Shown here in pieces: positions 18,500 to 28,057 of a DNA stretch of 64,000 nucleotides (its first letter is position 1; each line of letters begins with the position of its first letter). This DNA is from Gammaproteobacteria bacterium (GTDB taxonomy: Bacteria > Pseudomonadota > Gammaproteobacteria > Enterobacterales > Kangiellaceae), in contig JABXHY010000023.1 in the NCBI GenBank assembly GCA_013373375.1, forward strand, positions 124,001 through 188,000, given 5' to 3'. The position numbers and the translations under genes are program-made. The notes under the pieces were generated by a model that saw nothing but the letters and a program-made list of their open reading frames with translations, had not been told where the DNA came from and did not search any database.

Positions 18500-18862
18500 T
18501 TATCCAATGACTTTTTTCACGGTTGCTACAAGTTGGTCCGGATTAAATGGTTTAACAATCCAACCCGTTGCACCTGCTTGCTTACCTTCCATTTTTTTAT
18601 CGCCCGCCGACTCAGTCGTGAGCATCAAAATGGGCGTAAATTTATAGTTCGATAGTTGGCGAAGATTTTTAACCAAGCTAATACCATCCATCACTGGCAT
18701 ATTGACATCGGATATCACCACATCATATTGATTTGATTGCGCCAGCTTCAAAGCTTTCTCACCATCTTCCGCATCATCGACATCAAAACCAGCGCTTTTC
18801 AAAGTAAAGGTCACCATCTGTCTCATTGAGCTTGAATCATCAACCGCCAAAATTTTTGTCAT
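18500..18862 (-). CDS. cheY: CheY-type response regulator
   Basis: This is a 120-residue stand-alone receiver with acidic pocket Asp8/Asp9, acceptor Asp52 in VISDVNMPVMDG and the invariant Lys104 in WIVKPF. It would be phosphorylated by the adjacent CheA. Whether it binds FliM or serves another output cannot be decided here; in many polar flagellates the motor CheY is encoded by another cluster beyond flhA. Confidence 0.93.
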   Translation of the reverse strand: MTKILAVDDSSSMRQMVTFTLKSAGFDVDDAEDGEKALKLAQSNQYDVVISDVNMPVMDGISLVKNLRQLSNYKFTPILMLTTESAGDKKMEGKQAGATGWIVKPFNPDQLVATVKKVIG

Positions 18863-18879
18863 TCGTTATCCCCCACAAA

Positions 18880-19170
18880 CTAATCTAATTGAAGGTTGTC
18901 TACCATTCCTAACAATCGACAACCCGACAGAAATGCTTCTGTTGGCTGTTGAAAGCTATAAGAGTGGCCTTGTTCAGAAATGCTTTTAATGAAAGAACAA
19001 AGAAGTTGTACACCAGTGGAATCGACTTTCTCTACCTTACTAACGTTGATAATGTAGAGTTTTGCATCTTTTTCAAGCGCAGCAATGAGCCGGGTTTTTA
19101 ATCCCTCGACGTGTTGAATGGTCAGATCAGTACCACAACTTATGGATGAGCGTTCCTGCATATTTTCCAC
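18880..19170 (-). CDS. STAS-domain protein of the chemotaxis cluster
   Basis: This 96-residue single STAS domain has the switch sequence VEKVDSTGVQLLCSF (Ser51/Thr52 as possible phosphorylation site). It is the first gene of the run towards cheB, 17 bases before cheY. STAS genes at this position occur in related chemosensory clusters, but their role is not well defined. It is distinct in sequence from the HsbA-like protein at 10113-10412. Confidence 0.88.
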   Translation of the reverse strand: MENMQERSSISCGTDLTIQHVEGLKTRLIAALEKDAKLYIINVSKVEKVDSTGVQLLCSFIKSISEQGHSYSFQQPTEAFLSGCRLLGMVDNLQLD

Positions 19171-19291
19171 TAAGCGCTTTTTCTTTTAGTTACTAATGGG
19201 TATAGCAGAAATAATTTTTTTTGCTAAAAAAGATTCGATAAATAATTATTTTGTAAGGTTTTTTCAGAAAGTGTTCGAGATTGGTTTGAAT

Positions 19292-19738
19292 TTACTGTTT
19301 AACAGAATTGTTCAAATTATTTAAATCGTCTTCAAGACGCCGTGCTTCTTTTCTATCGCGATCTGCAATTTCTTTTTGTTTGAGTTTTTGTTGATACTTG
19401 TCGACCGCTTGTGAGCGCTGGTTTCTGGACTGCCATTCTTTTCTTTGCTGAGATACTTGTCCTTGTAGCAATTCTATTTGGCGTTGCTGCGTTTCGATGG
19501 CCTTTTCCAGTTGCAGTAAGAATGATTTATAGTGTTGCAGTTGGCTGCCAGACATCCCTTTTTTGGCGCGATACTGAAACTCAGCAAGATAATCGGTTCG
19601 GTATTGAACCAGTTCGTGAAGTTTTGCCTGAGCCTGACCATAGCTCGCCTGCACCTTGCTCAAGGTTTCAGCAGCGTTCTGCTCGCGCTGCTGAGCAACG
19701 CGCTTCACCGGATCAATTCGTTGTGAGTTCGATTTCAT
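19292..19738 (-). CDS. fliJ: FliJ, flagellar export ATPase stalk protein
   Basis: FliJ is the coiled-coil stalk inside the FliI hexamer. The 148-residue product is almost entirely helical and charged (QQREQNAAETLSKVQASYGQAQ through KEARRLEDDLNN), the usual FliJ length and pattern. It follows fliI by 19 bases and closes the fliE-to-fliJ run. fliK, the usual next gene, is absent here. Confidence 0.93.
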   Translation of the reverse strand: MKSNSQRIDPVKRVAQQREQNAAETLSKVQASYGQAQAKLHELVQYRTDYLAEFQYRAKKGMSGSQLQHYKSFLLQLEKAIETQQRQIELLQGQVSQQRKEWQSRNQRSQAVDKYQQKLKQKEIADRDRKEARRLEDDLNNLNNSVKQ

Positions 19739-19757
19739 AGTGAAAGCTCTTCTCTAG

Positions 19758-21149
19758 TCAGGTTCGCATCATGCCGCCAGGAGGGACATTCGCAGGCATT
19801 TGATTTGTCGATACTTGAGTAAGTATAGCGTCTAATTCCGCCAAACTCTCTTCCATTGGCCGACTTTCGTTTACACTCTGTTGTAAAAACTCTCGAATAA
19901 TGGGCATTAATTCGATAGCTTCATCTATCGCCTGATCGCTGCCCCTTTCATACGCACCTATATTAATTAAGTCTCGATTACGATTATAGGTCGAATAAAT
20001 ACGCTTAAATGCTTTTACGTTGTTCATCTGGTGTTCGGAGCTTATTTGATTAATTGCTCGGCTAACCGATTGCTCAATATCTATTGCTGGGTAATGACCT
20101 TCATCAGCTAAATCACGCGACAACACTATGTGACCATCTAAAATTGCTCTTGCTGCATCCGCTATCGGATCTTGCTGATCATCACCCTCAGCCAATACGG
20201 TGTAAAAAGCAGTAATCGAGCCGGAGCCTTTTTCAGTATTGCCTGCTCTTTCTACCAATTGTGGGAGTTTTGCGAAAACGGATGGCGGGTAGCCTTTTGT
20301 TGCCGGAGGTTCTCCAATCGCTAGTGCAATTTCACGTTGAGCCTGGCAAAACCGAGTGAGAGAATCCATAAGTAGTAATACATTTTTCCCTGTATCTCTG
20401 AAATACTCAGCAATGCTGGTTGCGACCATCGCGCCTTGTAGTCTCATTAATGGTGAGTTATCCGCAGGAACAGCAACGACAACTGCTCGCTTTCGACCTT
20501 CTTCTCCTAAAATATGCTCGATAAACTCTTGTACCTCTCGACCACGCTCACCGATAAGTCCAACAACGATCACATCTGCCGATGTGTAACGCGTCATCAT
20601 TCCAAGCAACACCGACTTACCAACACCACTGCCCGCAAAAAGTCCCATACGTTGACCGCGTCCAACCGTGAGTAACGCATTAATAGCAGCGACTCCAACA
20701 TCTAACGGTTGTTCAATGGGATGGCGTGATAACGGGTTAATCGGTTTGCCTTGCAACGAATATTGATACTGCGCATGCAAAGGTCCCAAACTGTCCAATG
20801 GGTTTCCATACCCATCAAGGACTCGCCCCAATAAATGTTCACCGACGGCTACACTCGCCGTTTTTCCTGTGGGCACCACACTCGCACCGGGACCTAGTCC
20901 TTCGATGTTTCCGGTCGGCATTAAAAATACTTTATCATCGGAAAAGCCAACCACTTCAGCGGGTTCAGTTTTTCCTTGTTTAGTTGTCACCAGACAACGT
21001 TCGCCAATATTAACTTCACAACCGATAGCTTCTAAAGTCATACCGACCATTCGAGTAAGCTTTCCTTCAACTTGTAACGAAGGAGCATCATCAACTCTTT
21101 GTTGAAACTGTTGCATTTTTTTTGAAAAATTAAAATCAGTGACCGCCAT
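19758..21149 (-). CDS. fliI: FliI, flagellar export ATPase
   Basis: FliI is the hexameric ATPase of the export apparatus, related to F1-beta. The Walker A sequence is [15 protein letters not shown], followed by [15 protein letters not shown] and [11 protein letters not shown]. The start chosen is ATG 21149 (MAVTDFNFS, 463 residues), 7 bases after AGGGGAG; ATG 21152 and 21173 are alternatives. It overlaps the 3' end of fliH. Confidence 0.97.
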   Translation of the reverse strand: MAVTDFNFSKKMQQFQQRVDDAPSLQVEGKLTRMVGMTLEAIGCEVNIGERCLVTTKQGKTEPAEVVGFSDDKVFLMPTGNIEGLGPGASVVPTGKTASVAVGEHLLGRVLDGYGNPLDSLGPLHAQYQYSLQGKPINPLSRHPIEQPLDVGVAAINALLTVGRGQRMGLFAGSGVGKSVLLGMMTRYTSADVIVVGLIGERGREVQEFIEHILGEEGRKRAVVVAVPADNSPLMRLQGAMVATSIAEYFRDTGKNVLLLMDSLTRFCQAQREIALAIGEPPATKGYPPSVFAKLPQLVERAGNTEKGSGSITAFYTVLAEGDDQQDPIADAARAILDGHIVLSRDLADEGHYPAIDIEQSVSRAINQISSEHQMNNVKAFKRIYSTYNRNRDLINIGAYERGSDQAIDEAIELMPIIREFLQQSVNESRPMEESLAELDAILTQVSTNQMPANVPPGGMMRT

Positions 21150-21927
21150 CATCCGACTCCCCTGACGGATCATTGGTCGAAGAATTTTTTAATGTAGAAC
21201 TTTTTGTCGCGGTACTTTTTGTCGCAGTATCTTTTATTAGACTATTTTCTGACGAGTTATCCTGCTCGCGTTGATCGCCAAATACATGGCTGAATAAATC
21301 AGCAATTCTTTTCTCAACTGTCGCGTCGACTTTTGATGTGTCCGTTGATACAAAACATCCGCCTCTGGTGATAGAAGGATCATCGGCCAGTATCCAACTG
21401 GAATCTTGTTTTTCATTAACTGAGAATATTTTGCGAACTAGATTTGCATCGTCAGGATGCAAGTGAATCATCACTTGTCGTCGATAAGAAGGTAACAGTT
21501 TAATTGCCTCTCTTATAACAGCAATTATCTGCTCTGGATCTTGTTGCAACTCTCTTCGAATAATATGACGAGTAACACTACTGGCAAGTTTTGCAAGGTC
21601 CTCAGTAAGCTGCTCTTCTTCTCGCTCGAACGGCTCTGCGAGTTGTCCCATCAAAAAGTTGAATTGCTGCTGCATTGTTAGCAGTTCTTGCTGAGCATTT
21701 TTTATGCCTTCTTCATATCCCTCTTGTCGTCCGTCGTCAAAAGCAGACTGTCGAATTTGGGCAATCTCTTCCGCGGTCGGAGGGGCAACAACGTCTTCGC
21801 CTACTTGATTTCGCCTTCCTTTTCCAGGCTCAGAATCAAACTCAGGCATTTCCCAAGGTTCAGATTGCTCTTTTTCTGACTCGTTAAAGGCTTCGTATTG
21901 CTTGTGTTGTTCGTCAGTATCAATCAA
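21136..21927 (-). CDS. fliH: FliH, export ATPase regulator
   Basis: FliH dimers tether FliI to the C-ring. The 263-residue protein has an acidic N-terminal part, the glycine-spaced region [18 protein letters not shown], a long helix and the C-terminal V1/FliH domain ([27 protein letters not shown]). A 30-residue Ser/Thr/Lys-rich tail contains a short repeat. The start is a TTG at 21927 with AGGA seven bases upstream. Confidence 0.94.
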   Translation of the reverse strand: MIDTDEQHKQYEAFNESEKEQSEPWEMPEFDSEPGKGRRNQVGEDVVAPPTAEEIAQIRQSAFDDGRQEGYEEGIKNAQQELLTMQQQFNFLMGQLAEPFEREEEQLTEDLAKLASSVTRHIIRRELQQDPEQIIAVIREAIKLLPSYRRQVMIHLHPDDANLVRKIFSVNEKQDSSWILADDPSITRGGCFVSTDTSKVDATVEKRIADLFSHVFGDQREQDNSSENSLIKDTATKSTATKSSTLKNSSTNDPSGESDDGGH

Positions 21928-21936
21928 GGTCTATTC

Positions 21937-22989
21937 CTAAATCATATCTTCGCCAACACCACCGAGAACTATTTCGCCAGCATCGGCCATACGTCTCGCA
22001 ACACTCAAGATTTCTTTTTGTGCATTTTCAACTTCACTGACTTTCACAGGCCCCATGGCTTCTAAATCATCTTTCATTAATTCAGCGGCACGTTTCGACA
22101 TGTTACTGAATATTTTATCTTTTATCCCTTCATCGGAACCTTTCAGAGCAAGCACTAATGTATCAGTTGAAATTTCGCGCAGTAACGATTGAATACCACG
22201 GTCGTCAACATCGACTAAGTTATCGAACACAAACATCATGTCCTGGATTTGTTGTCCGAGATCTTCATCAACTTCCTTTATATTTTCAATCAGCAAACTT
22301 TCAACACTGGTGTCTAAAAAGTTCATGATATCGGCAACTTTTTTAACACCGCCAATTTGTGCCGCTTTTGACGATGTTGATCCGGAAAATTGTTTTTCCA
22401 TAATCGTGTTAAGTTCTTGAAGAGCGGAAGGTTGAACCGACTCTAAAGCAGAAATTCTCAAAGCTAGATCAAGACGAACCTTTTCTGGAAACAGCGCCAT
22501 AATTTCGGCGCTTTGGTCAGGGTCAAGATAAGACATAACAATTGATTGAATTTGAGGGTGCTCATAACGAATGATATCCGCCACGGCTCTTGGATCCATC
22601 CACTTTAAAGTATCCAAACCCTTGGTATTCGCGCCAAGCAAAATACGATCGATCAGTGCGTCGGCTTTATCATCCCCTAGTGCAGACTTTAACGTATTCT
22701 TTATATATTCTTCGGTACCAATACCGATACCCGTTTGGTCTTCTACTTTTTCTAAAAATTCGTCCAGCACACCATCAACAGAAACTTTTTCGACATTTTT
22801 TAATGAAGCCATTGCAAGACCAATACGTTGAACTTCTTTTGGTCCCATATGTTTTAATACTTGCGCAGCATTTTCTTCGCCAAGCGACATTAATAAAACG
22901 GCAGCCTTTTCGGTACCTGAAAAGGCTGGACGTTTCTCCTTTTTCTCATCTTTTGCTTTGGCATCATTTGCCTGAGCTTGCTCACTCAT
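21937..22989 (-). CDS. fliG: FliG, motor switch protein
   Basis: FliG is the top C-ring protein that contacts the stator. The 350-residue product shows the EHPQ motif (YEHPQIQSIVMSYL) in the middle domain. The C-terminal charged ridge DEGIKDKIFSNMSKRA includes the torque residues. The first 20 residues are a charged linker. It starts within the last codons of fliF (8-base overlap). Confidence 0.98.
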   Translation of the reverse strand: MSEQAQANDAKAKDEKKEKRPAFSGTEKAAVLLMSLGEENAAQVLKHMGPKEVQRIGLAMASLKNVEKVSVDGVLDEFLEKVEDQTGIGIGTEEYIKNTLKSALGDDKADALIDRILLGANTKGLDTLKWMDPRAVADIIRYEHPQIQSIVMSYLDPDQSAEIMALFPEKVRLDLALRISALESVQPSALQELNTIMEKQFSGSTSSKAAQIGGVKKVADIMNFLDTSVESLLIENIKEVDEDLGQQIQDMMFVFDNLVDVDDRGIQSLLREISTDTLVLALKGSDEGIKDKIFSNMSKRAAELMKDDLEAMGPVKVSEVENAQKEILSVARRMADAGEIVLGGVGEDMI

Positions 22990-24619
22990 CTTCTTCTACC
23001 CAATTTCTAACTAACTGAGCGACCATTGTTGGATCATTCCCCGCGATGTTTTTTGCCTTTTCACTTTTTGGCGAACCCGCCAAGGAAGGTCCCGGTAATT
23101 CAAGCGAATTATCCACCCCCAACCCAAGTGCAGCAGCGTTGTCTCCTAATGATAGATCATCATCATCTCTTATGGCGACTGGCATATCAGGTTGTTGCGT
23201 CAATTTTCTCAATAAAGGACGGAAAAACCCAAAAATCGCAAAAATGCCGATTAAAATAGCCGTTATAGGCTTCCACAGTGATTGAAACAAAGGCTGTTCA
23301 TAAAAAGCTAATGGCTCTGGATCCGGTAAACGTTGCGGACGAACAAATTGAAAACTCTCGATTTCGACTCGGTCACCACGCGCCACGTTATAACCAACCG
23401 CTCCTTGAATGAGACGGGTTATATTAGCAATTTGTTCCGGTGTTCTAGCAATTCTCTCGCCACTGTTTTGAGGATCATTAATATAATCCAGCCCGACAGA
23501 AACACTTACCCTATTAACTTTGCCGACCTGCTGTTTAATATGGTTAATGGTGGTATCCAGATCATAATTTCTTTCCGCTTCTAACCGTTTCGAACCTTGA
23601 TCTGAAGACGCTGTTGCTTGTCCGTTTTCACCAGCTTGTTCAGGGATGTTGGCTGCCGCTGGCGGCTGGTTCGATAGCGCACCGGGAACGCCAGCTGCTC
23701 CGCCGATCGACGAAATATCCTCAAGCTTTCGCTCACTTCTTATCGCAGGTTGCTCAGGATTAAATAACTGTTGTGTTTGTTCCTTTTTGGTAAAGTCCAT
23801 ATCCACATTAACTTGTACCGTAAAGTTACCGTCGCCAACAATTGGCGTAAGAATTTGTTCAACTTTTGATTGTAAGTCCGCTTGCTTTTCTCGAGTTAAT
23901 TTTAGTTCTCGATTGGTTTCACGCTCTTCATCAGTTTGACTACCTGAGTGTAGTAACCGCCCTAAATGATCAGTAACCGTAACTCGTGACGATTCCATAT
24001 TAGGAACACTACCGGTGACCAAATCAACAATCGCTCTAACTTGCTCTTGGTCCAGCGAACGACTGCCATAAAGATTAACTAAAACAGAAGCACTCGGCTT
24101 GCGCCTGTGCTTTAAAAATGCCGTTTCTTTAGGAAGAGCCAAATGAACTTTCGCAGCGCGAATTCCATTAAACTCACCAATAGTCTTAGCTAAACTCATT
24201 TCTTGAGAGCGTTGAAGTCGCGCTTGCTCCAACCTTTGAGAAACGCCAAAGCCAGATTCTTGAGATAAAATTTGATCAGCATCGCCCGCTAAGGTGACAC
24301 CTTGTCCTGCCAGCTCCATTTTGACGCGTTGATAAGAGTCTTGTGGGACTAAAATATTTCCCGAAGAATCGATTTTATATTTCAGCTCACTCTGATCCAA
24401 ATAACTCACTACATCGAGTGATGTCGCTGCGTCTAGTCGTCCAAGCGGTCTCATATCTGGCTCTGAACCCCACAGCGCCACAAGCACACCTAAGGCAACA
24501 CTGGCGGCAATTCCGACCATTAAACCGATTTGCTTAAACACACCTAAATTGTTCATCCCGGGAAGCATATTGGATCCCGATGAAAAGTTACTTAGTTGAT
24601 TAGATGTTGCTTCTGCCAC
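22982..24619 (-). CDS. fliF: FliF, flagellar MS-ring protein
   Basis: FliF builds the inner-membrane MS ring on which the motor assembles. The 545-residue protein has membrane helices near residues 33-53 and 445-465 and YscJ-like ring-building domains between them. Its C-terminal tail (VAQLVRNWVEEDE) binds FliG. The start is GTG 24619 preceded by GGAG. The first 15 bases from this GTG are the same as those of flhA. Confidence 0.97.
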   Translation of the reverse strand: MAEATSNQLSNFSSGSNMLPGMNNLGVFKQIGLMVGIAASVALGVLVALWGSEPDMRPLGRLDAATSLDVVSYLDQSELKYKIDSSGNILVPQDSYQRVKMELAGQGVTLAGDADQILSQESGFGVSQRLEQARLQRSQEMSLAKTIGEFNGIRAAKVHLALPKETAFLKHRRKPSASVLVNLYGSRSLDQEQVRAIVDLVTGSVPNMESSRVTVTDHLGRLLHSGSQTDEERETNRELKLTREKQADLQSKVEQILTPIVGDGNFTVQVNVDMDFTKKEQTQQLFNPEQPAIRSERKLEDISSIGGAAGVPGALSNQPPAAANIPEQAGENGQATASSDQGSKRLEAERNYDLDTTINHIKQQVGKVNRVSVSVGLDYINDPQNSGERIARTPEQIANITRLIQGAVGYNVARGDRVEIESFQFVRPQRLPDPEPLAFYEQPLFQSLWKPITAILIGIFAIFGFFRPLLRKLTQQPDMPVAIRDDDDLSLGDNAAALGLGVDNSLELPGPSLAGSPKSEKAKNIAGNDPTMVAQLVRNWVEEDE

Positions 24620-24693
24620 TGTAAACTCCGTAAATCACCTAGCATTTGTTGCCAGTTAAAAACAAATATAATTCATTCGTAAAACAAGCTCAT

Positions 24694-25014
24694 TTAAATC
24701 GGCATGTTCATGATGTCTTGATAAGCGCTAACTACTCGATTTCTAACTTGCACTGCAGCTTCGAAAGCGACACTCGATTTTTGAGAAGCAATCATTGCTT
24801 TAACTAAACTGACGCCTCCATCTCCGCTTTCAATCGAACGAGCCGCTTGTGAAGCTTCAGATTGGTATTGATTAACTGTATTAATTGCCTTTGACATAGC
24901 CGATGTAAAGTCAGCATTCGGCGTTGCCTGGGTTGATTTTATTGGATTGTTTTGCGCAGCTTCTGACATTTGGCGCATCTGCGCCAATATTGTTTCTGGT
25001 GTAATTTTATTCAT
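24694..25014 (-). CDS. fliE: FliE, MS-ring/rod junction protein
   Basis: FliE is a small secreted protein joining the MS ring to the rod. The 106-residue product has the family C-terminal half (SLVKAMIASQKSSVAFEAAVQVRNRVVSAYQDIMNMPI). It starts 22 bases after flrC, so it is likely read from the flrB promoter; I could not find a clear sigma54 site directly upstream. Confidence 0.96.
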   Translation of the reverse strand: MNKITPETILAQMRQMSEAAQNNPIKSTQATPNADFTSAMSKAINTVNQYQSEASQAARSIESGDGGVSLVKAMIASQKSSVAFEAAVQVRNRVVSAYQDIMNMPI

Positions 25015-25036
25015 AAATAAAGCCCCTTATTAATCC

Positions 25037-26368
25037 CTAGATCGACATGTCGTAACCAAGCTCACGCATTTTCGCAAGCTTATATCGTAGAGTTCTTGGA
25101 CTTATGCCTAACTCTTCTGCAACATCTTTCTTTTTACCTTTACACTGTTTTAATGTGTCTAAAATAATTTGAAACTCGTGTTGACGAACACCAGCTCCAA
25201 GCGCCGATACATCATCATCTTGATTAAGGTTCGCCTCTAACACTTCATTGGAATTTTCAAATAACAAATGTTCAGTTTCGATGCTTTGTCCACCACATAA
25301 AATCAAAGCTCTTTGGATAACATTATCCAACTCTCTTACATTACCCGGCCAGCTATAACTTATAAGTCTTGCACGAGCGTCCGATGATATGTCCGGTACT
25401 GCCAATTTATTCTGTTTCGCATATTTTTTTAACAATGCTTCCGATAAAGGCAAAACATCCCCAGTTCTATCGGCTAAAGGTAAACAGCTTAAAGGAAATA
25501 CGTTTAATCTGAAGTACAAGTCTTCTCGGAATGCTTTCTCTTTAACTTCTGTTTTTAAATCACGGTTTGTGGTGGCAATGACGCGAACATCTAATTTTAT
25601 TGATTTACGACTGCCAAGTCGCTCAACCTCTCGTTCCTGTAATACGCGCAGCAATTTTGCTTGCAGCGCAAGATCCATTTCCGATATTTCATCGAGTAAA
25701 ATTGTACCGCCTTGCGCTTGTTCAAATTTTCCGGGACAAGATTGGTACGCACCAGTAAACGCTCCTTTCTCATAACCAAACAAAGTAGCCTCGAGCATAT
25801 TTTCTGGTATCGCGGCACAATTTAATGCGACAAATGGACTCTCTGCACGGTTAGAATGGTCATGAATAAATCGAGCCATAACTTCTTTACCTGCACCACT
25901 TGGGCCATTCAACAGCACAGTCGAATCGGTTTGTGCAATTCTCTCTGCCAATTTATACAATTGCTTGCTTTTAGGATCAGAAATAATTGGACCACTTGAA
26001 TGATGTCGACATTGATAACGTTCAATAATTTCAATTAACGCTTGCGGTTTAAATGGCTTTTGAATGAACTCATTGGCGCCCTTTTGCATAGCCGAAACTG
26101 CCATATCGATCGTGCCGTAAGCCGTCATAAAAATAAACGGCGTACTAACGTCTTTTGAGCGGATGTAGTTTAGTAACTCAGTACCATTTCTTTCGCCTAA
26201 ATTAACATCCGACACCACAATATCAGGGCTGGATGATGACCAAGCTAAAATTGCCGAATCTATGTCAGATGCTTGCTCAATTTGAAAACCCGACAATTCC
26301 AATGTATCAATTATGGCTTCCCTCAATACATCATCATCTTCGACAATTAAGATTTTAACTTTGCTCAT
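25037..26368 (-). CDS. flrC: FlrC/FleR, sigma54-dependent flagellar response regulator
   Basis: FlrC activates the mid-class (hook and basal body) sigma54 operons when phosphorylated by FlrB. The 443-residue protein has a receiver (Asp54 in DIVVSDVNLGE), an AAA+ domain with Walker A GPSGAGKE and the sigma54-contact loop GAFTGA, and a C-terminal Fis-type helix-turn-helix (KKDVAEELGISPRTLRYKL). Its start overlaps the flrB stop by 4 bases. Confidence 0.96.
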   Translation of the reverse strand: MSKVKILIVEDDDVLREAIIDTLELSGFQIEQASDIDSAILAWSSSSPDIVVSDVNLGERNGTELLNYIRSKDVSTPFIFMTAYGTIDMAVSAMQKGANEFIQKPFKPQALIEIIERYQCRHHSSGPIISDPKSKQLYKLAERIAQTDSTVLLNGPSGAGKEVMARFIHDHSNRAESPFVALNCAAIPENMLEATLFGYEKGAFTGAYQSCPGKFEQAQGGTILLDEISEMDLALQAKLLRVLQEREVERLGSRKSIKLDVRVIATTNRDLKTEVKEKAFREDLYFRLNVFPLSCLPLADRTGDVLPLSEALLKKYAKQNKLAVPDISSDARARLISYSWPGNVRELDNVIQRALILCGGQSIETEHLLFENSNEVLEANLNQDDDVSALGAGVRQHEFQIILDTLKQCKGKKKDVAEELGISPRTLRYKLAKMRELGYDMSI

Positions 26369-27711
26369 TTTTCACTCCCAAAGTTCGATGCTGGTGATCG
26401 ACCTTTTTCAATGGCAACTGAATATGGAATTTCAATTTTTACGGTAGTACCTTGATTTGGCTTCGACTTGACGTTAATTTTTCCATCATGCGCTTTAACC
26501 ACACCGTGAACAACCGCCAGACCTAATCCAGTACCACCCGATTTAGTGGTGTAAAAGGGATCAAATATTTTTTCGAGTGCTTTTTCAGTCATACCGCAAC
26601 CAGAATCAGTAACAGACACAATCCACTTTTTATTGTTCGATTCAATTTTTAACTCAACGCTATTCTTTTCTGATTGATTACAAGCCTGATAAGCATTTTC
26701 TATTAAATTTGCCAAGCCACTTTTTATCGCATCACAATTAACATTCAGATACTTGTTTTTGGGACTATTGTTGTTGAGACTGTTGTCGCGGCTGTTGTTA
26801 TTGAGACTGTTGTTATTGGAATTATGGTTGTTGGTCTTGTGGTTGTGTGGATAGTAATTTTGCTTAACAACTTCCAGGTTAGGATAAAGATTTTGTAAGT
26901 GCTCTATTAGCTGACTATCAAAAGTCTCGCTATTAACCATCGAACGTTTTAGTCCACCGCTTTTTGCAAACTGCAACATGTCATTAATATGTCGTTCTAA
27001 ATGGCCTAAACAATTTACCAACTTGTCACCAAATTGCTGACGCTTATCTATCGGTAAACCATCTCTTGTTAATGATTCGGCGTAAAGTGTTGCTGAGGCC
27101 AGTGGTGTTCTTATTTGATGAGCTAATGAAGCCATCATTCGCCCCATGCTGGAAAGCCGCTTATCTTGATTGACCTGGTCTTGCAACTTACGTGTTTCGG
27201 TTAAATCGGTTAGTACTATAAGTTGACCTGGCTCAGTTTCAAGTGCTCGAGTTTCGATATGAATTCGTCGCCCATCTTTTAACGAAATCTCGTAACCATC
27301 ATCAAACCGAGGACTGAAGCAACGATTGATTATGGCAAGCCAAGGTTCACCAAGTAATGGTCGACCTAATATGTCGATGGCGACACGATTGCAATCTTGT
27401 ACTCTGCCATAACCATCTAACACCACAACGCCGCTTGGTAAAATCGAAAGTAAGCCTTGAAGACGAGACGCTACCTGCTCTTTTTCTTTTAACTGTTGCT
27501 TCTTTTTTGCTACTTCACTCGACAGCCGAGAAGCGAGATCTTCGACTTGGTCTTCTAAGTCTTGATACGAATGGACAAAACTTTCCGACATACGAGTGAA
27601 CTGCTCGAACGCTTCCTGCAAGTGATCAGCTTTAATGTTGTTAGCAGAGTTGGCTGACTGTTCAACCAGTTCTGGAAACTCCGACCGCAACATGCTTTGT
27701 GTATCTGGCAT
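26365..27711 (-). CDS. flrB: FlrB/FleS, flagellar sensor histidine kinase
   Basis: FlrB is the soluble kinase for FlrC. The 448-residue protein has an N-terminal coiled coil, a PAS domain (about 80-175), the phospho-acceptor segment SLAHQIRTPLASA and an ATPase domain (NLIENAYQA, DSGCGM, GGTGLGLAVVHGV). An asparagine-rich repeat with HNSNNNSLNNNS-type text is inserted near residues 290-325, between the dimerisation helices and the N box. AAAGGTGG precedes the ATG, and a sigma54-type promoter lies about 43 bases upstream. Confidence 0.95.
   Translation of the reverse strand: MPDTQSMLRSEFPELVEQSANSANNIKADHLQEAFEQFTRMSESFVHSYQDLEDQVEDLASRLSSEVAKKKQQLKEKEQVASRLQGLLSILPSGVVVLDGYGRVQDCNRVAIDILGRPLLGEPWLAIINRCFSPRFDDGYEISLKDGRRIHIETRALETEPGQLIVLTDLTETRKLQDQVNQDKRLSSMGRMMASLAHQIRTPLASATLYAESLTRDGLPIDKRQQFGDKLVNCLGHLERHINDMLQFAKSGGLKRSMVNSETFDSQLIEHLQNLYPNLEVVKQNYYPHNHKTNNHNSNNNSLNNNSRDNSLNNNSPKNKYLNVNCDAIKSGLANLIENAYQACNQSEKNSVELKIESNNKKWIVSVTDSGCGMTEKALEKIFDPFYTTKSGGTGLGLAVVHGVVKAHDGKINVKSKPNQGTTVKIEIPYSVAIEKGRSPASNFGSEK
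26757..26850. repeat. Asn-codon-rich tandem repeat inside flrB
   Basis: Imperfect repeats of TTGTTATTGAGACTGTTG and shorter TTG/TTA units (minus strand AAC/AAT codons) encode an Asn/Ser-rich tract in the sensor kinase. Such simple repeats can change in copy number by slippage; most changes here would be in steps of whole codons. Confidence 0.75.
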
Positions 27712-27753
27712 AAGCCACCTTTCAAGCCATTAAAAAACATCTAGATTCGATAC

Positions 27754-27769
27754 AGCAATAAGTGTGCCC
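27754..27769 (-). promoter_or_regulatory. sigma54-type promoter of flrBC
   Basis: The minus strand reads GGGCACACTTATTGCT, with GG and GC separated by 10 bases and close to TGGCAC-N5-TTGC. The expected start lies near 27743, about 32 bases before flrB. FlrA is the expected activator, as in Vibrio and Pseudomonas. Confidence 0.8.
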
Positions 27770-27944
27770 AGTATAAATTAGTTATATTTTACAAAGAGTT
27801 ACAACATGAGAAAAATTCATAGAAAGGATAAAGTCAAAATTTCGTCATCGCACGGAGAGAACAATTATTGGCTTAACTCGCAATGTTTAGATTTAGCAAA
27901 CGATAAAAAACTATTTTAGATAAACGTTAAAGATATAAGCTTTT

Positions 27945-27982
27945 AAAGGAGATTAAACTCTCCTTTTATGCCTTAAAAAGGC
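27945..27982 (-). terminator. Putative flrA terminator (two hairpins)
   Basis: AAAGGAGA and TCTCCTTT (27945-27966) form an 8-base stem, and GCCTT/AAGGC around AAA (27970-27982) forms a second. Both lie about 75-110 bases downstream of the flrA stop. U-runs after the stems are short, so efficiency is uncertain. Confidence 0.45.
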
Positions 27983-28057
27983 TTAATGGATAGTGGTTGA
28001 GTATTCATAAAATTAGTTTATTACGTAAACTTCATCCAGAATAATTTTCAACCAGAG

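Larger units (their letters stand above)
27712..28057. other. Intergenic region between flrA and flrB
   Basis: This 346-base gap holds the sigma54-type promoter of flrB (27754-27769) at its left end and two hairpins that probably end flrA transcription (27945-27982). The rest is AT-rich, and I see no further coding potential. Confidence 0.7.

Noticed and set aside
24620-24693. sigma54 promoter before fliF
   Set aside because: A TGGCA...TGC pair is present, but GG and GC are separated by 8 instead of 10 bases.
25015-25140. sigma54 promoter before fliE
   Set aside because: The only GG/GC pair near the gene (25023-25040) has an 11-base spacer and no TTGC context.
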